A stretch of 64,000 nt of DNA. Source: Aphanomyces cochlioides (taxonomy: Eukaryota > Oomycota > Saprolegniomycetes > Saprolegniales > Verrucalvaceae). Under the pieces are notes generated by a model, which did not search any database, was not told where the DNA came from, and worked only from the letters and a program-made list of their open reading frames with translations. The stretch spans positions 434,001 to 498,000 of the forward strand of contig JAHQRK010000034.1 of the NCBI GenBank assembly GCA_019828595.1. The letters are read 5' to 3'. Of this stretch, positions 52,290 through 63,562 are shown in pieces; within the stretch, counting starts at the first letter, position 1; the number at the start of each line of letters is the position of its first letter. The position numbers were made by a program, and so were the translations under genes.

Positions 52290-54131
52290 CTACTCTGGTC
52301 CACAAGAATTGCAACATTATTTATACTTGATTAATGTATATGAACCTGTCAATATTTATATGGAGTTTTGTATGCAACCTCGAAACTGAATATCGACCCG
52401 GGAAAATAAAATTTAAATTGACATTTATATTACATCAACTTGATCTAGGGAATTCAGGTGGTCGATAGCATTCCTGTAGATGGCTGGACTACAATCAACA
52501 TTATAAGTTGAGAGGTCATGGATCACAGCATCCTTTTTCATGTGTGGCAGCTTGTAGTTATTGCCACCACCGACTTCCATTGAACACTCCATAACCTTTT
52601 GCAAGGTTATATAGGTTTTAGCCAGTGTAATCACTGGCAACTCAAAGAAAGCTTCTTGTACAGCATCAATTAACTCGTCAATTGACCGAGTTCTCTTTTG
52701 ATGCTGCAGACCTTGAATAGCGTTAAAAAAACCTAAATCTAACACATTGAAATCTGGGCTGTTTGGTGGCTGAGTTTCAATCTCGGCGAAATCAAACCCA
52801 TTAGCACGCAAAAATGCAGTTGTCAAACGCTTGTGGGGGCTCGCGTTGTCGTGCTGTAATAGCACGCCACGTTGGAGACAACCTCGTGGGAACTTGGTCT
52901 TGATGGCTGGCAGGACATTCTTGACAACAGAGTCAACATATGCCGCAGAATCCACATTGACGGTGGTCGTAATCATTGTTCCTCGAGGCCGATTTTTGCT
53001 GTTCCGGGCCGCTGGCAAACGTTGTACGAAGGGCCAAATGCCCAGCTTCCCATCGAACAAGCGCTTGGTGTGTGGGTCGTGACGTGGACGCGCGACGGCC
53101 GCAAGAAACATCACTTTCGTGATGAACCCTTTGGACTTTGTAGCGCGCAAAGCCAGCTCTTCATCGTCATACACATAAAAAGTTTTCTTGACCTTTGTCA
53201 AGAAGAACCATTTCTCGTCGAGATGTACGCGATCGTACATGTTGTCAAAGAAATGGTTCCCTCTCGGCGAAGGTCGAAGAAACTTCAATGCAAATTGGAG
53301 GCGTTGAATCTTGTTCGTCGCGGTTAGCATGGGCTTGACATAACTCGAGCGTGCCTTGAGCTTTTTGGATTCCTTCATGTGTCGCAGGATTGTTGTTTTC
53401 GGAACGCCGCTTTGGGCGGACAGAGAGCGCAGGTTTTGTCTGTCTTCGTGATCAACAGACTTGATTGCTGCTTCAATGGCTTCTGGTGAGCGTCGTCTTT
53501 GCTTGCCACAATTACCTAAAATATCGTACTTGTGAGAATTAATATCTTTGGCAATGAATAATTTTGGTATAAATATTGATTTTAAGAGGTCATACCGTGC
53601 ATTTTGGCGAGAACGTCGATCTCTGGATCACCCCGACTGAATGAGTGCTACGCACGCGTCCACAGGCGATATATTGTTGTGCGGTGGCATTGCATACGAT
53701 GGGCAACTTCCTTTATGGTTCCGTACGGCAGCTTGTTGCTCACCGTTGTTCTCAAGAGCATTTCGTAGGCTTGGCGTCTCTCCACTGGCGAGAGGTTTCT
53801 TGCCAGGCTTACGCGCTCAGTGGATGGTTGTGTCTCATTCCAAGGTGAGCACGACATGTCCAGAAGCAAGAGGAACCACTGCACTTGTCGGTTAGCCGTA
53901 AAATTTAGCACTAAAGCTCTGGCGAAAAAAAGAGACCATGGCACAAGTGAGTCGACAACTTTGGCGGCTCATTTTTCGCGCCAGAGAACGAATTTGCACT
54001 ATCAAAATACAACCAATTAAAGAGCAGATCTTGCGCTTTTCAGCGCACCAATCACATTTATCATATCTGTATTTTTAGAAAAATCCCGCCAATCCAAACA
54101 CAAATGGTGCAATTCTTGTGGACCAGAGTAG
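52290..54131 (-). mobile_element. mariner-like element, copy 2 (1842 bp)
   Basis: Ends CTACTCTGGTCCACAAGAAT at 52290 and the complement at 54131 (at least 23 bp identical), with TA on both sides (52288-52289, 54132-54133). Same length and organisation as 5637-7478, but with better preserved ends and gene. Confidence 0.9.
52425..53857 (-). pseudogene. mariner transposase (plant-like), copy 2
   Basis: Exon 1 starts at 53857 (MSCSPWNETQPSTERVSLAR), runs to 53596 and contains one in-frame TAG at 53648-53650. The intron is 53516-53595 (80 bp). Exon 2 opens NCGKQRRRSPEAIEAAIKSV and is uninterrupted to 52425. Catalytic blocks: VHLDEKWFFLTKVKK, LLQHDNASPHKR and PPNSPDFNVLDLGFFNAIQ; 36 residues separate the second and third Asp counted between HDN and VLD. 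The QPPNSPD...LDLGFF block is the hallmark of plant-type mariners. A single stop separates it from an intact gene. Confidence 0.87.
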
Positions 54132-54706
54132 TATTTATGAAGATCCTGTCACAATTGATTTTTCTAGGTGAGTATAGGGGTGTTAATTTTCCGAATACTA
54201 GTATCGGCTTCAGTTCTCATTAAAAATTGGAGTGCAACTGTCGAAATTCACCAGAAAGTATACTTATTTCAAGTCAAAAAGGGGCAAAAGACTGGACCGG
54301 GTAAATTTTACAAATTGAATTTCAAACGCTTGTAACAATACGAATACTAAGTGAAACTAAGTGAAACAATCTCAAAATATGTGTAAGCGATAGACCGTTC
54401 TTTCCTCTATAATTTGGTATATTGTGGAGCACACAGTTCAAAATAGTGTAAAAGTTATGTCGAAAATGCTAAGGGTCCAAAAAAAGAAGTAGCAAACTTG
54501 CAGGAAATCAAAAACAAAACACCTCTTGTCTAAAATGTCATATTGGTAAAGTGTAAACTTGACGGTAAACTATTGTTCACAACCTTGTATCACAAGTCCA
54601 TTGACAAGCCTCGCAGCGATTGCAGTCGACTGAATTAGATAAGGATTACCACTACGATAAGTTAGATTTGGGCTAGATACACTGGTTCAAGCTTGTCTAC
54701 GGGGCT
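54132..54706. other. Non-coding spacer
   Basis: No gene. AAACTTGACGGTAAAC at 54549-54564 is the reverse complement of the TTTACCGTCAAGT motif at 17521 and 20225, with CACTTTACC next to it. Confidence 0.45.
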
Positions 54707-55960
54707 TCATCCACGCAGGGAGGGGATGTCCAGGACGATGGGATGCACCTGATACTCTCGATCCAAATCGTCAAACGTGGACAGATCTACGGACGCAATG
54801 GACAAGACGTCGTCGTCGTCAACTGTGCCATCATCTTTGGATTCCAGCATAGACCACTCGGAGATTTTGGAAAACATCGCTGGCCAAGCTGGGGTTGCCA
54901 TCGTCGAGAGGGACGAGTTGTGTGTCCAAGATGAGAAATCTGATGTGTTGAGTGAGCACGGAAGGCAGGCGCGTATTTGAGCGTCGCGGCCATCCATTCT
55001 GACATTCCACAACGGATTGCAACCGCGACAGACGACCTCGCCGCACTTGAAGCAGTTGGCTTTCTTGCGCCTCGAACCAAACTTTTGACGACAGAGAGAG
55101 CACGTCGAGCGTCCTTCCAGTGGAGACAGCTGAGTGGAATCTAGAAACGGTGTGCGGCTCAGTCGGTTTTCACGCATGCAGCGGTCGATGGAAGTCATGG
55201 TGCGTAGCCACGACTTGAGCGTCGAGTCGATGGCCAACAATTGAGCAAACCCGTTGACGGCCATGTCTGCCACGTACGTCATGTGGAGGTACCCAGGCCG
55301 GTCGGATTCCACCACGACATAACCCATGTTGTTCATTTCGCCACGGACGCAGTTGAGCACTCTTCGCATGTCCGGAACGGCTGCAAGCTCAATGGAACGA
55401 TGCGATCGGACCCACGCTCTCTTGCCGTCGACTTTGAACTCCATGTCCGTCTCGACAATGACAAAGTCGCGGCGTTGAGCCAGTCTTTCCATCGGACTCT
55501 TGGCTAAACACCACTTGATGTGCGTTGCATCGTTCGGTCGATCTGGATGGCGAGGTTGAACGGTGTACAGAACCGCTGCGTCGACAAAAGTGCCGCCAAA
55601 TCGTCGCAAGCTCTCTCTGGCTTGGTCCGTCGTGTCGTAGCGGAACAAGTCGATGTACTCGTCGAGCTCGCCCACGACTTGCATCACTCCACAGTACCGA
55701 GGCGGGCCTTCTATTTCAGTGCAGCTTTCTTCCTTGTAGATTTTCAGCTCCGACTCGTCTCTGTGCAGTTTCCAGTCGCATGCACCGTCTCGAAGCTTGG
55801 CTTTATGGATCTACAAGCTGCATTGGCATCGATTCACAGTTGCAGGACGTACCAAAGTCTCTGCGCTTTGCCTGCCGAGATCAGCGTAGCGTTGAATGGC
55901 CTCTCGTGAGAGAGGAGGGCACTGAAAGAAGTCTGCTGGCAGCGGGACCTTCGCTGGCAT
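54707..55960 (-). CDS. START-FYVE-like protein, two exons, outlying member
   Basis: Exon 1 55853-55960 (MPAKVPLPADFFQCPPLSRE, 36 codons), intron 55811-55852 (42 bp, gtacgt...cttgtag, phase 0, conserved position), exon 2 54707-55810; predicted 403 aa. START-like domain: DWKLHRDESELKIYKEESCT, GVMQVVGELDEYIDLFRYDT, WCLAKSPMERLAQRRDFVIV, MGYVVVESDRPGYLHMTYVA. FYVE-like finger: CSLCRQKFGSRRKKANCFKC, EVVCRGCN, ACLPCSL; the motif is RRKKANCFKCG. The tail has a DDDD run and ends VLDIPSLRG. It sits about 10 kb away from the main array, beyond several transposons, but in the same orientation and subgroup as the other minus-strand copies. It keeps the intron that they lack. Confidence 0.87.
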
Positions 55961-56541
55961 CGTTTCTCTCAGCAAAATATGATTGTGTTACCATTCCACC
56001 TGCACAAATTTCCCATCCAAGTCATGGCAACGCACCAGGATGCTACAGTGTTCAGAGATTCCTATCACTCTTCACCACAACACATGCACCCTCATCATCT
56101 GATTGTCGTTGTCCCGGCAGCATTTTCTCCATCCTCTTGCAACTTCTATTCTCCCATCTGGCGGTGACAACTGCTCAGCTGTGCAAAGCTGTGTGACATC
56201 CCATTTCTCTCAACAAGTTGACGCAGACAGACGAGGATAATGCCAAGGAAGACGGCTCACAGAGACCTTCCGTAGATTCATTACGTCCGCTCGTGCCTTT
56301 GTAGCGAGAATCTCAATGATAGAATTGGACAAATCATCGACTGTGATTGCTTCGTTGTACTTCCTTGCTCGCGACACATGTCAATGGATTGCATGGTGAT
56401 CTGCTGACAGGGAGGGGTTAGAGGCACCACACATGCACTTGAATAAGAAACGCCTGGTCGTGACAGCGAGGAGCACCCATGTCACGACCTGGGCATATGG
56501 AATGGCCGAGTTGGTGACAAAACAACTCTTATAAATTTATA
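55961..56541. other. No recognisable gene
   Basis: Upstream sequence of the START-FYVE gene. Open frames here lack motifs. No terminal repeats seen. Confidence 0.4.
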
Positions 56542-57181
56542 CTACTCTGGTCCAGAATTGTTAAAACCACTTTATTGTCTTGATATTAGTATACCGATGA
56601 AAATAGATAAACTCTGATAATTGATTTAACTTGAACTTTACTTGATTAAACAGTTAAGCAAGTAAAACGCTACGTTAAATTCCATGGTCCTCGTTAAATT
56701 TATCCTTTCAGCGCCATGGACTTCGCAAGGCGCATAGACGCTAATTGTTGGTGTTATTCGAAAGATTATCATATTTGATACGAGATTGCCTGAGATCTCT
56801 TTTGAACGGCGACCCGGTAATGGCAAATATCGTTATCATAAGCATCCCTCTTGATAAGATCCTTTTTCCATCGCGATGCATGGAAGTTGGTCGCTTGCAC
56901 ACAAAAGCATACGTAGTCAGGAGAAGGAGAGTTCTATTGTTAAGTGGCTAATGTGAAAAGAAGCCCCAATACCGGCGTTTTGAACGACCAGCGGAGGATT
57001 TACAAGCCCAACGACCGACACGACATTTTCGTTGATTCGTATCTCGTTGAATCAAGGTTGATAGAATACAAAGCTGAGATCAACACCTTTCATTTAAGCC
57101 AATCAAACAAGGAAATGGTTGTTTTGTTGCATTTAATCGCCAATTTGAAAACAATCGGACAATTAACATCGACCAGAGTTG
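56542..57181. mobile_element. mariner-derived MITE (640 bp)
   Basis: Left end CTACTCTGGTCCAGAATTG matches the mariner ends at 52290 and 5637. The right end, read inverted from 57181, is CAACTCTGGTC. TA lies outside both ends. The interior has no transposase, so this is an internally deleted or unrelated non-autonomous derivative. The right boundary is less certain than the left. Confidence 0.55.
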
Positions 57182-57620
57182 TACTGTACTACTGTACGCT
57201 ATCTACAGCTGTACTGCGAGCTCAGGGAGGGTTGACATTGTCATCCATAATATTTCGAAGCAAGTTCTATAAGGAAAACTCACCCATCCCAGTCGATAAA
57301 GTCAAAAATGGATTGGATATTCACACAAAACGCGCAACAAGCTTCTGATGGATGTGATTTTTGCGGTCGAATGTTGATCAAAACCGATAAAACGATCAGT
57401 CAAAATATTGTCAAATAGTTGTGTTTTGTGAAATATATGAGCCGGATACACACAGAGATTGTGAAATGTGAAATTTCACTGGACGTATAGACGGGATATT
57501 TTTTTACTTGGAATTTGTATCAAATGAAAATATCATGAGATAGATTGGATTTGTGAAACACGAATATCCGTACGTTTCGTCGTCCACACAAGGGGATTCT
57601 TCAAGGCTCATACAGGCAGA
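57182..57620. other. No recognisable gene
   Basis: AT-rich flank before the tyrosine recombinase pseudogene; starts with an alternating GTACTGTACTACTGTAC run. Confidence 0.4.
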
Positions 57621-59720
57621 ATGAGCCACAAAGAAGACCACATGCAGACATGGGAGGCAGGCGACGACGTGGTGGACATGTGTCCGTCGTCTAACACACG
57701 CTACCAATATAATACTATTCTGCGGAGATTGCAAAGCTGGCTCGAGTTGACCCACCCTGGCTGCGTTGATGCCGGCAATATCCGACTGCCTCTCGACCCC
57801 AGGAACTGCAAGCTGTTTCTATCCCATGAAACTACCGTAGTTGGAAAGAATAGAGCGTCCAAATCAAAGTTCAAGTCGTCGTCTGCAATAAATGGATGCA
57901 GGAGCGCGATTGCACATCTCTATAAAGAGGCAAAGGTGAAAATGTCAGACGAAATGACGGCTCTGCTTGCTGGTAATCCAGACAATCTCAAATACATTAA
58001 CAATACGTAGATTTCTCGAGAGGTTACAAGCGCAAAGTCGCTCGATTGAAGGAGGACGGCGAAATGCCTATAGGTGAAGGAAAAAATGCAATGACGATAG
58101 ATGGTAGTATTCGACATCAACGATATCTAATCTCTCCAAGGTTACTACTTTCTCTCACGAAAGGCTATACAGAGAGGGGAAACCTACAAAGACTACCCCA
58201 GCGCTCATTCGTTCTTGCTGTTTTGTTGGAACTTGGTTGCTCGATGCGCAGCTGTTGGTGCAATTAGATTCGATCATTTGTCTTGGGAGGGTACTCATGA
58301 GCTCGTTGATGAGAATTCATTTGCTGTAGTTGATGCACTTGCTGTTCAATATGGAATGATGAAGAATGACCAAGAGGGGAGGAACTGTTCACCTCGTCGA
58401 GTCTTTGCAAATCCCCAAGATCCATACATTTGTCCCATTTTAAGGTAGAAAAGTCACATTACAATTTACTCTACATTCCCACGCAGCCTAGCTCTTCTAG
58501 TGTTTACTCGTGGGGCCCAACGAAGTGGCTCCTCTACTCTTATCTTTGGCGAAAATGCCAAGGATCGATTCTCGACATGGCTGTCAAAAACGTGCTCGCG
58601 CCATCGAGATGAAATGTTGAGTCTTGGCATAACAGCGAATGAAGTTGGAACACACTCATTTAGAAAAGGCGTAGTGAGTGAACTTTCAAATAACCCTGGT
58701 AGTCCAGCACATGTGTCTGTGTGCCTGCGCGCCGGTTGGTCGCTTGGCCCAGTTCAAGGCCGCTACATCTTCTCTGGACCGGGCAGTGACCAGTTTGTTG
58801 GTCGAGCAGCAGCAGGCTTGTTTATTTATGTGAACGGATCTAATCTTATGGTAGGATTGAATGTCTACACTAAAGACTTCGCAAGTCTTCCACCGCATTT
58901 TGTGGGTCAAGTCCTCAATTTACTCGAATGGGAGACGATTTTGCCTCGCTATATGGACAATTATCCTTCGTCGTTTCGATCTCCAATACCATTTATGCTT
59001 GCATCATTAGTGTGGCATCAAAAATGGCTTCGAGAGACGCTGGACGATAAGCACCCATTATTTGTGTCGCCAGTTTGGATGTCTGGATTGCTGCCAAAGC
59101 TATCTCACCGAGTGGAAGTTGGTTGCTTGTCAAATGAGAAAACGAAAATGAAAGCCACGGGAATTCCCCCGCATGTTATCATATCTGACCAAATCAATAC
59201 ACTCCAGCAACAGCTGCGGGAAGTTATATCGAATATCAACGATATACCATCGTCAATTGCTGATTCTGTGCTGTCTCGACTCAGCCATATTGAACCTATA
59301 CAACCCTCTCAGGGCTTGTCTCCATCTGAAATTGACCAACTATGCTCGAGAATTGTTCAAGAGCTCCAAAACCAGGGTAAACCAAACGCGAGTGATTGTG
59401 CGCCCCAGTCATGTCAGTCGAATCCACGCTCGACTGAAGTCGAGTCACCTTGGTGGTCAAAGGCAAGCCAATCTCAAAATGCAAATGCAACATGTCCTAG
59501 AGGGAAATTGTTTGATATGTGGAATTTATGGTGGACTGGTATACCCACCCAAAGACTGCCACCTCTCCGACTTCGGTCAGCGAAAGATTTCCCTCGTACT
59601 GTTGATCGTGTGAGCTATTCAAAGCTCTCAAAAGTAATGAAAACACTGATGTCTTACTCGAATATTGAGCCCATCCATATCCCTGGCTCGACAGTCCATC
59701 TCGCGCTACGCTGTTCGTGA
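57621..59720 (+). pseudogene. Second-type tyrosine recombinase, frameshifted
   Basis: Different from the Cryptons at 1.3 and 9.5 kb. N-terminal SAM-like region (TRYQYNTILRRLQSWLELTH, INGCRSAIAHLYKEAKVKMS), then a frame change near 58005 to FSRGYKRKVARLKEDGEMPI, a second near 58225 to CWNLVARCAAVGAIRFDHLS (catalytic Arg region) and KNDQEG, VFANPQDPYICPIL. A 42-bp intron 58445-58486 joins in phase to LALLVFTRGAQRSGSSTLIF. The His-x-x-Arg box is THSFRKG and the probable nucleophile Tyr is in GRYIFSGPG. The C-terminal half is long and partly helical (NTLQQQLREVISNI). The intron boundary is clean, while the two earlier shifts are lesions. It resembles the crypton-like recombinases common in oomycete and algal genomes. 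Confidence 0.75.
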
Positions 59721-61208
59721 CGTGCGTTAGCCGTCTCGGACACGACTTGAACCTTGGGACGAAGAAAGAGCGAAAGTTGGAGGAGATGATGCATTCTACA
59801 TTGTATGCGCTCATTGTAAAGAACGAGGATCGTCGAGACTAACGATAATAACGCTTGCGTTCGTCTTCAGTCATCCACGTCTTCATGTCATGCCCACAGC
59901 CGTCGAACGAAACCAAAATGGAGGAACAAACTGATTTGCCTTGGAAAGTCAATAATATCATATGTTGAGGGTTTCATGAAATTTTCACAAACCCCTTTAT
60001 ATCTGTAAATAGCTGTGACTTATGAAACAATCACGAAGCAGAAATCCGGAAAACGAGAGAATTCACGAAACAAAATGTTTCGCAAATCGAAAATATACAA
60101 TTTCGTTACATATGGACAATATAGGGAAAAGTGTGGCTCAAGATATTTTATATTTACGAAATACCACCTATCCGGAAGTATCCGGACGAAATTCAGTGTC
60201 GCTCAGCCTCAAAAACGGACATGCCGCCTAGAAGGCAACAAACTCTTGCACAATCCCGTGCTGAAACTGGGGATACATTGAGAGGGGTCTGAAATGTATA
60301 TAATGACGGCAACTGTGATAGGAATCCTATCACACCATATAACGCAATATGATTGGAAGTTAATCTGATAAATTGACTTGGTGGACGAAAACAGACCATG
60401 AACCTCGTGGAGCATTGACAGATAAGTTTAACAAGAAAGACAGAAAAGGAAACCTTTGATTACACTCAACACGTAGAGGTACTCAGTATGCGTTGCTCGT
60501 CGTTCCCCAACCCGGACTATTCAAATGTCAAATCGACACTTTGAATACCTGCACTGCAGTCTAATTACATTTTACACACACGAATAGTGATAGTTCTCGC
60601 ATCTCTCCACTACCTCATGAGCAGTATGCAGTAGAGCAATAATCAATTGAATTATCCCACACTCAATATGCAACATGAATCCACAAGGTTCATGAATCAT
60701 TCAAACTTTGACGTTGCAACGTCAAAACTTGAAAGGATAATGAGTTGTGAGGCGAAGGTGTGGAGATCAAATCCGTCATCGTTACTTTTGACTATTGCTT
60801 GTGCTTTAATTCATGAATCGTATGAAATTCATGAAATCTACAGTGTTTTGTGTTTTGTGCTTTAGCCATTTCAATATGCTTCCTGTATAAATTTAATTAA
60901 GCGAGTGGGCGCATAACACGCCAACAATCGTGATGTTGTGTTGCAGCTAGTATAGCTTATATCTGTGCTAGACGTTCAACAAAGATTCAGGCTTCTTTAT
61001 TTGTCGGCTAGACTTTAAGCATGCGAGTGCATGATGCTTGATATCTGCCAATATTCATTTGTTGAGCAACTGTGATAGAATCTCTAACACAGTTGCTCAG
61101 AATTTTGCATATTTCAGATTTGTATACTGAAATCAAGTCAAAAACATTTATTGAAAACGGATTTCAGGCAACTGTGATAGATTTCCTATCACACTCCAAT
61201 ACAAAATG
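59721..61208. other. Spacer with repeated CAACTGTGATAG palindrome
   Basis: No gene. A short near-palindrome CAACTGTGATAGxxxxCTATCACA occurs at about 60309-60333 and 61170-61194, with a relative at about 61068-61096. The last copy ends next to the target duplication of the Merlin element. Confidence 0.5.
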
Positions 61209-62775
61209 GGCGCTCCTCCAAACCAACCCCACTGGAGTGTACAATACAATTGTAGTTATCCGGTTTATTATCCGGATAACAATAGAGAAGTTTCCACGGA
61301 TGTCCGGATAGTAATAAGGAAGTTTCCATGGATTTCCGGATATTCATAGGGATGTTTCCATGGATATCCACAGAACAAACTGAAATTAAATGCAACGAAA
61401 ACTGTCATGTATATTAGATGTAGGTTTTACGAATAGCTAACACTAAACCTTTTAAATACATACCACCTGTTGCGTTTTCAGGGAAGTACCAGCTGCGCCA
61501 CATGAACTGATCCAGGTAGGATTGCAAGTCGTCAGTTTGAACTCCTCTCATAGCCTTCAAGTACTGCTTCACGCGTACTTCCCACACACCTTCAATTGAC
61601 TGTGTGTGGGCACCATTGAGAGGGTTCACGAAATTCGTAGAATGATTCACCCACATGTGCGTATAGCTCATGTGGGCTAGACTGGCATTGTTCGCCAAAG
61701 TATGTCTCTCGTTCCCAGAGACATACGACGCAAACTTGTCAGACATAATTAGTGTGCCTAGGGAGTATAAATTAGTGTAAATATGGATGTTTCACATACC
61801 TTTCTCAATGTGCTTGGCAATAATCGGAAGGAGGGTGTTCTTCGTTCGATCGGTGCCCGTGAGGACATCGAACCACTTCTTCGTTCTGCGGTCGACACCG
61901 CCAAACAGCCAGCGGTCTTCGTGCTGGGTACCGCGGCCATAATTCGACTTTTTCTTGAGCGAGGTTTCGTCGATCTCAACGATTGAGCCAACCCCTCCAA
62001 TCTAATAAATTTTGAGAATTTATAGAATATCATATTTCAGAGGTATCTTGACAGTGCATGCACGCATCTCGTCGGAGCAGATTTGGCGGCATTTCTTGCT
62101 CCATGTACTCACGGTCGTTTGGGATATGTTAAAGTCATTACACATTGCTTGTGATGACTTCATTGTTGCCCAGTAATACAGGATCCTGACAAGTCGAGCA
62201 ATAGGCATGCTCGACTTGGCAAAAAATGAGCTGCTTCTGAGGCCACGCTCGGTTTCGCAACCCGCTCGATGGCAGCGCCATCGCATCCGGGCCTGCTGAG
62301 GTGCATTTCGTCGGAGCAATTAGGACAACTCATTTTATTACGAATTAGTCCTACCTAGTAATGGAGTGAGTGTGATTCATCAACATATTGGACTTACTCT
62401 CATGCACCATTCTACAGCGGTGATCTCGTTGACGGTTTCCTTCATGACCTCGTCGAACGTGTAGTCCGAGAGATCGGACAAGTCATACAGACTGTCCATT
62501 GCAAATTTGAAAATGCATGTCTTGTGAAGTGAATGGCCCTTATTGTTTGTGTTTTGTGGGGTTAGAATGGAATGGTATCCTTTTTCTAAGTATATGAAAT
62601 GGATGGTTCTCTGTCAGTGGCGCGCAACAGTGGGGGTCGATTGGAGTTGATAACGTATCCGGATAATTATTTATTTTATCCGGAAATATTGTTAGCTTGC
62701 ATGTTGGTCGGATAATTATTCGGATTGTTTGATACAGGTCACAAGTCTCCAGTGGGGTTGGTTTGGAGGAGCGCC
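61209..62775 (-). mobile_element. Merlin element with 29-bp TIRs and 8-bp TSD
   Basis: 61209-61237 (GGCGCTCCTCCAAACCAACC, 9 more) is the exact reverse complement of 62747-62775. The octamer ACAAAATG directly flanks both ends (61201-61208 and 62776-62783), which fits the 8-9-bp duplications of Merlin elements. Length 1567 bp. A tandem repeat of about 37 bp (three units with AAGTTTCCA and TCCGGAT) lies at 61270-61375; related TATCCGG words lie near the other end at 62649-62720. Confidence 0.95.
61414..62499 (-). pseudogene. Merlin (ISXO2-like) transposase, copy 2
   Basis: Exon 1 62398-62499 (MDSLYDLSDLSDYTFDEVMK, 34 codons); intron 62355-62397 (43 bp); exon 2 begins VGLIRNKMSCPNCSDEMHLS, then a 1-bp deletion near 62285-62300 shifts to the frame MRWRCHRAGCETERGLRSSS and on to CRQICSDEMRAC. 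An intron of about 45-60 bp with a poor donor ends at about 62004. Next exon IGGVGSIVEIDETSLKKKSN with the first Asp; intron 61758-61799 (42 bp); last exon TLIMSDKFASYV (second Asp) and AHTQSIEGVWEVRVKQYL (Glu) to the stop at 61414. Only the early frameshift and the weak splice donor speak against activity. Confidence 0.82.
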
Positions 62776-62799
62776 ACAAAATGATCATGTTTCTATTAT

Positions 62800-63022
62800 A
62801 GTTCCAGCAGATGTATCGATTTTTCAAATCGATTTGCAAATCGATCAGCCAATCAGAGTCGAGTATTTATCTAAGTCACGCAAAACACACCCAAACACAC
62901 ATGGAATTAATTTGGCGAATTTATTGTACTTTCTATTTAACTTGACTTCAGTATGATCAAATCGATTTGCAAATGAATTCGAGTTTTGGCCAAAAATACA
63001 AGTTTAGCTGAAAAAGACAGTA
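62800..63022. mobile_element. TATTGTC-family MITE, type C
   Basis: Shares CCAATCAGAGTCGAGTAT and ACGCAAAACACACCC with 26646-26860 and ends AAAAAGACAGTA. Left boundary approximate. Confidence 0.6.
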
Positions 63023-63028
63023 TCAATA

Positions 63029-63259
63029 TTGTGCGTTTGATACTACAAAATTGTGAGGAACGATTTGAGGTTTCGAATCGAACTGGCTTCTCTGATTGGC
63101 TAGAATTAAATATTTAAAATTAGTCAGCCAACCAGAATCGACTAGCAACCTAACTCACGCAAAATACACACTGACACAAACCACTTCAATATGATGAAAT
63201 CGATTTGAAAATGAATTCGCTCTTTGGTCAAAACCACAAATTTGGTTGAAAATGACAAT
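63029..63259. mobile_element. TATTGTC-family MITE, type B
   Basis: Starts TATTGTGCGTTTGATAC and ends TTGAAAATGACAATA; reverse complement of the unit at 22753-22995 with moderate divergence. Confidence 0.65.
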
Positions 63260-63482
63260 ATTGTCTTTTTCGTCCAAATTTACAGTTTTGATCAAAATCG
63301 ACGAAATTTGTGTGATCAATCTGGCAATAGTGAATTCAAGTATAATCGGAAGGTACATGTGTGTGTGTGTTGGTGTGTTTTGTGTGTGTTTAAACAAACT
63401 CTGGACGCTGATTGGCTGGTTCGATTTGGTGATTGATTCAAAGTTTGATCGATTTCGGAAATTTTGAGTCAATCAGACAATA
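63258..63482. mobile_element. TATTGTC-family MITE, type A, inverted
   Basis: Reverse complement of 604-845. It begins TATTGTCTTTTTCGTCC and ends AATCAGACAATA. Its junction with the previous MITE is the palindrome GACAATATTGTC (63254-63265). Confidence 0.75.
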
Positions 63483-63562
63483 CAAATATGACTATAACAC
63501 ATTCACTCCTTCAATAAACGACTAACATTCTCATCTATGGACACTTTGATCGGGGAGGCTAA

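Noticed and set aside
56944..57348. 134-codon frame as a gene
   Set aside because: It has no ATG at its start and overlaps the mariner-derived MITE.
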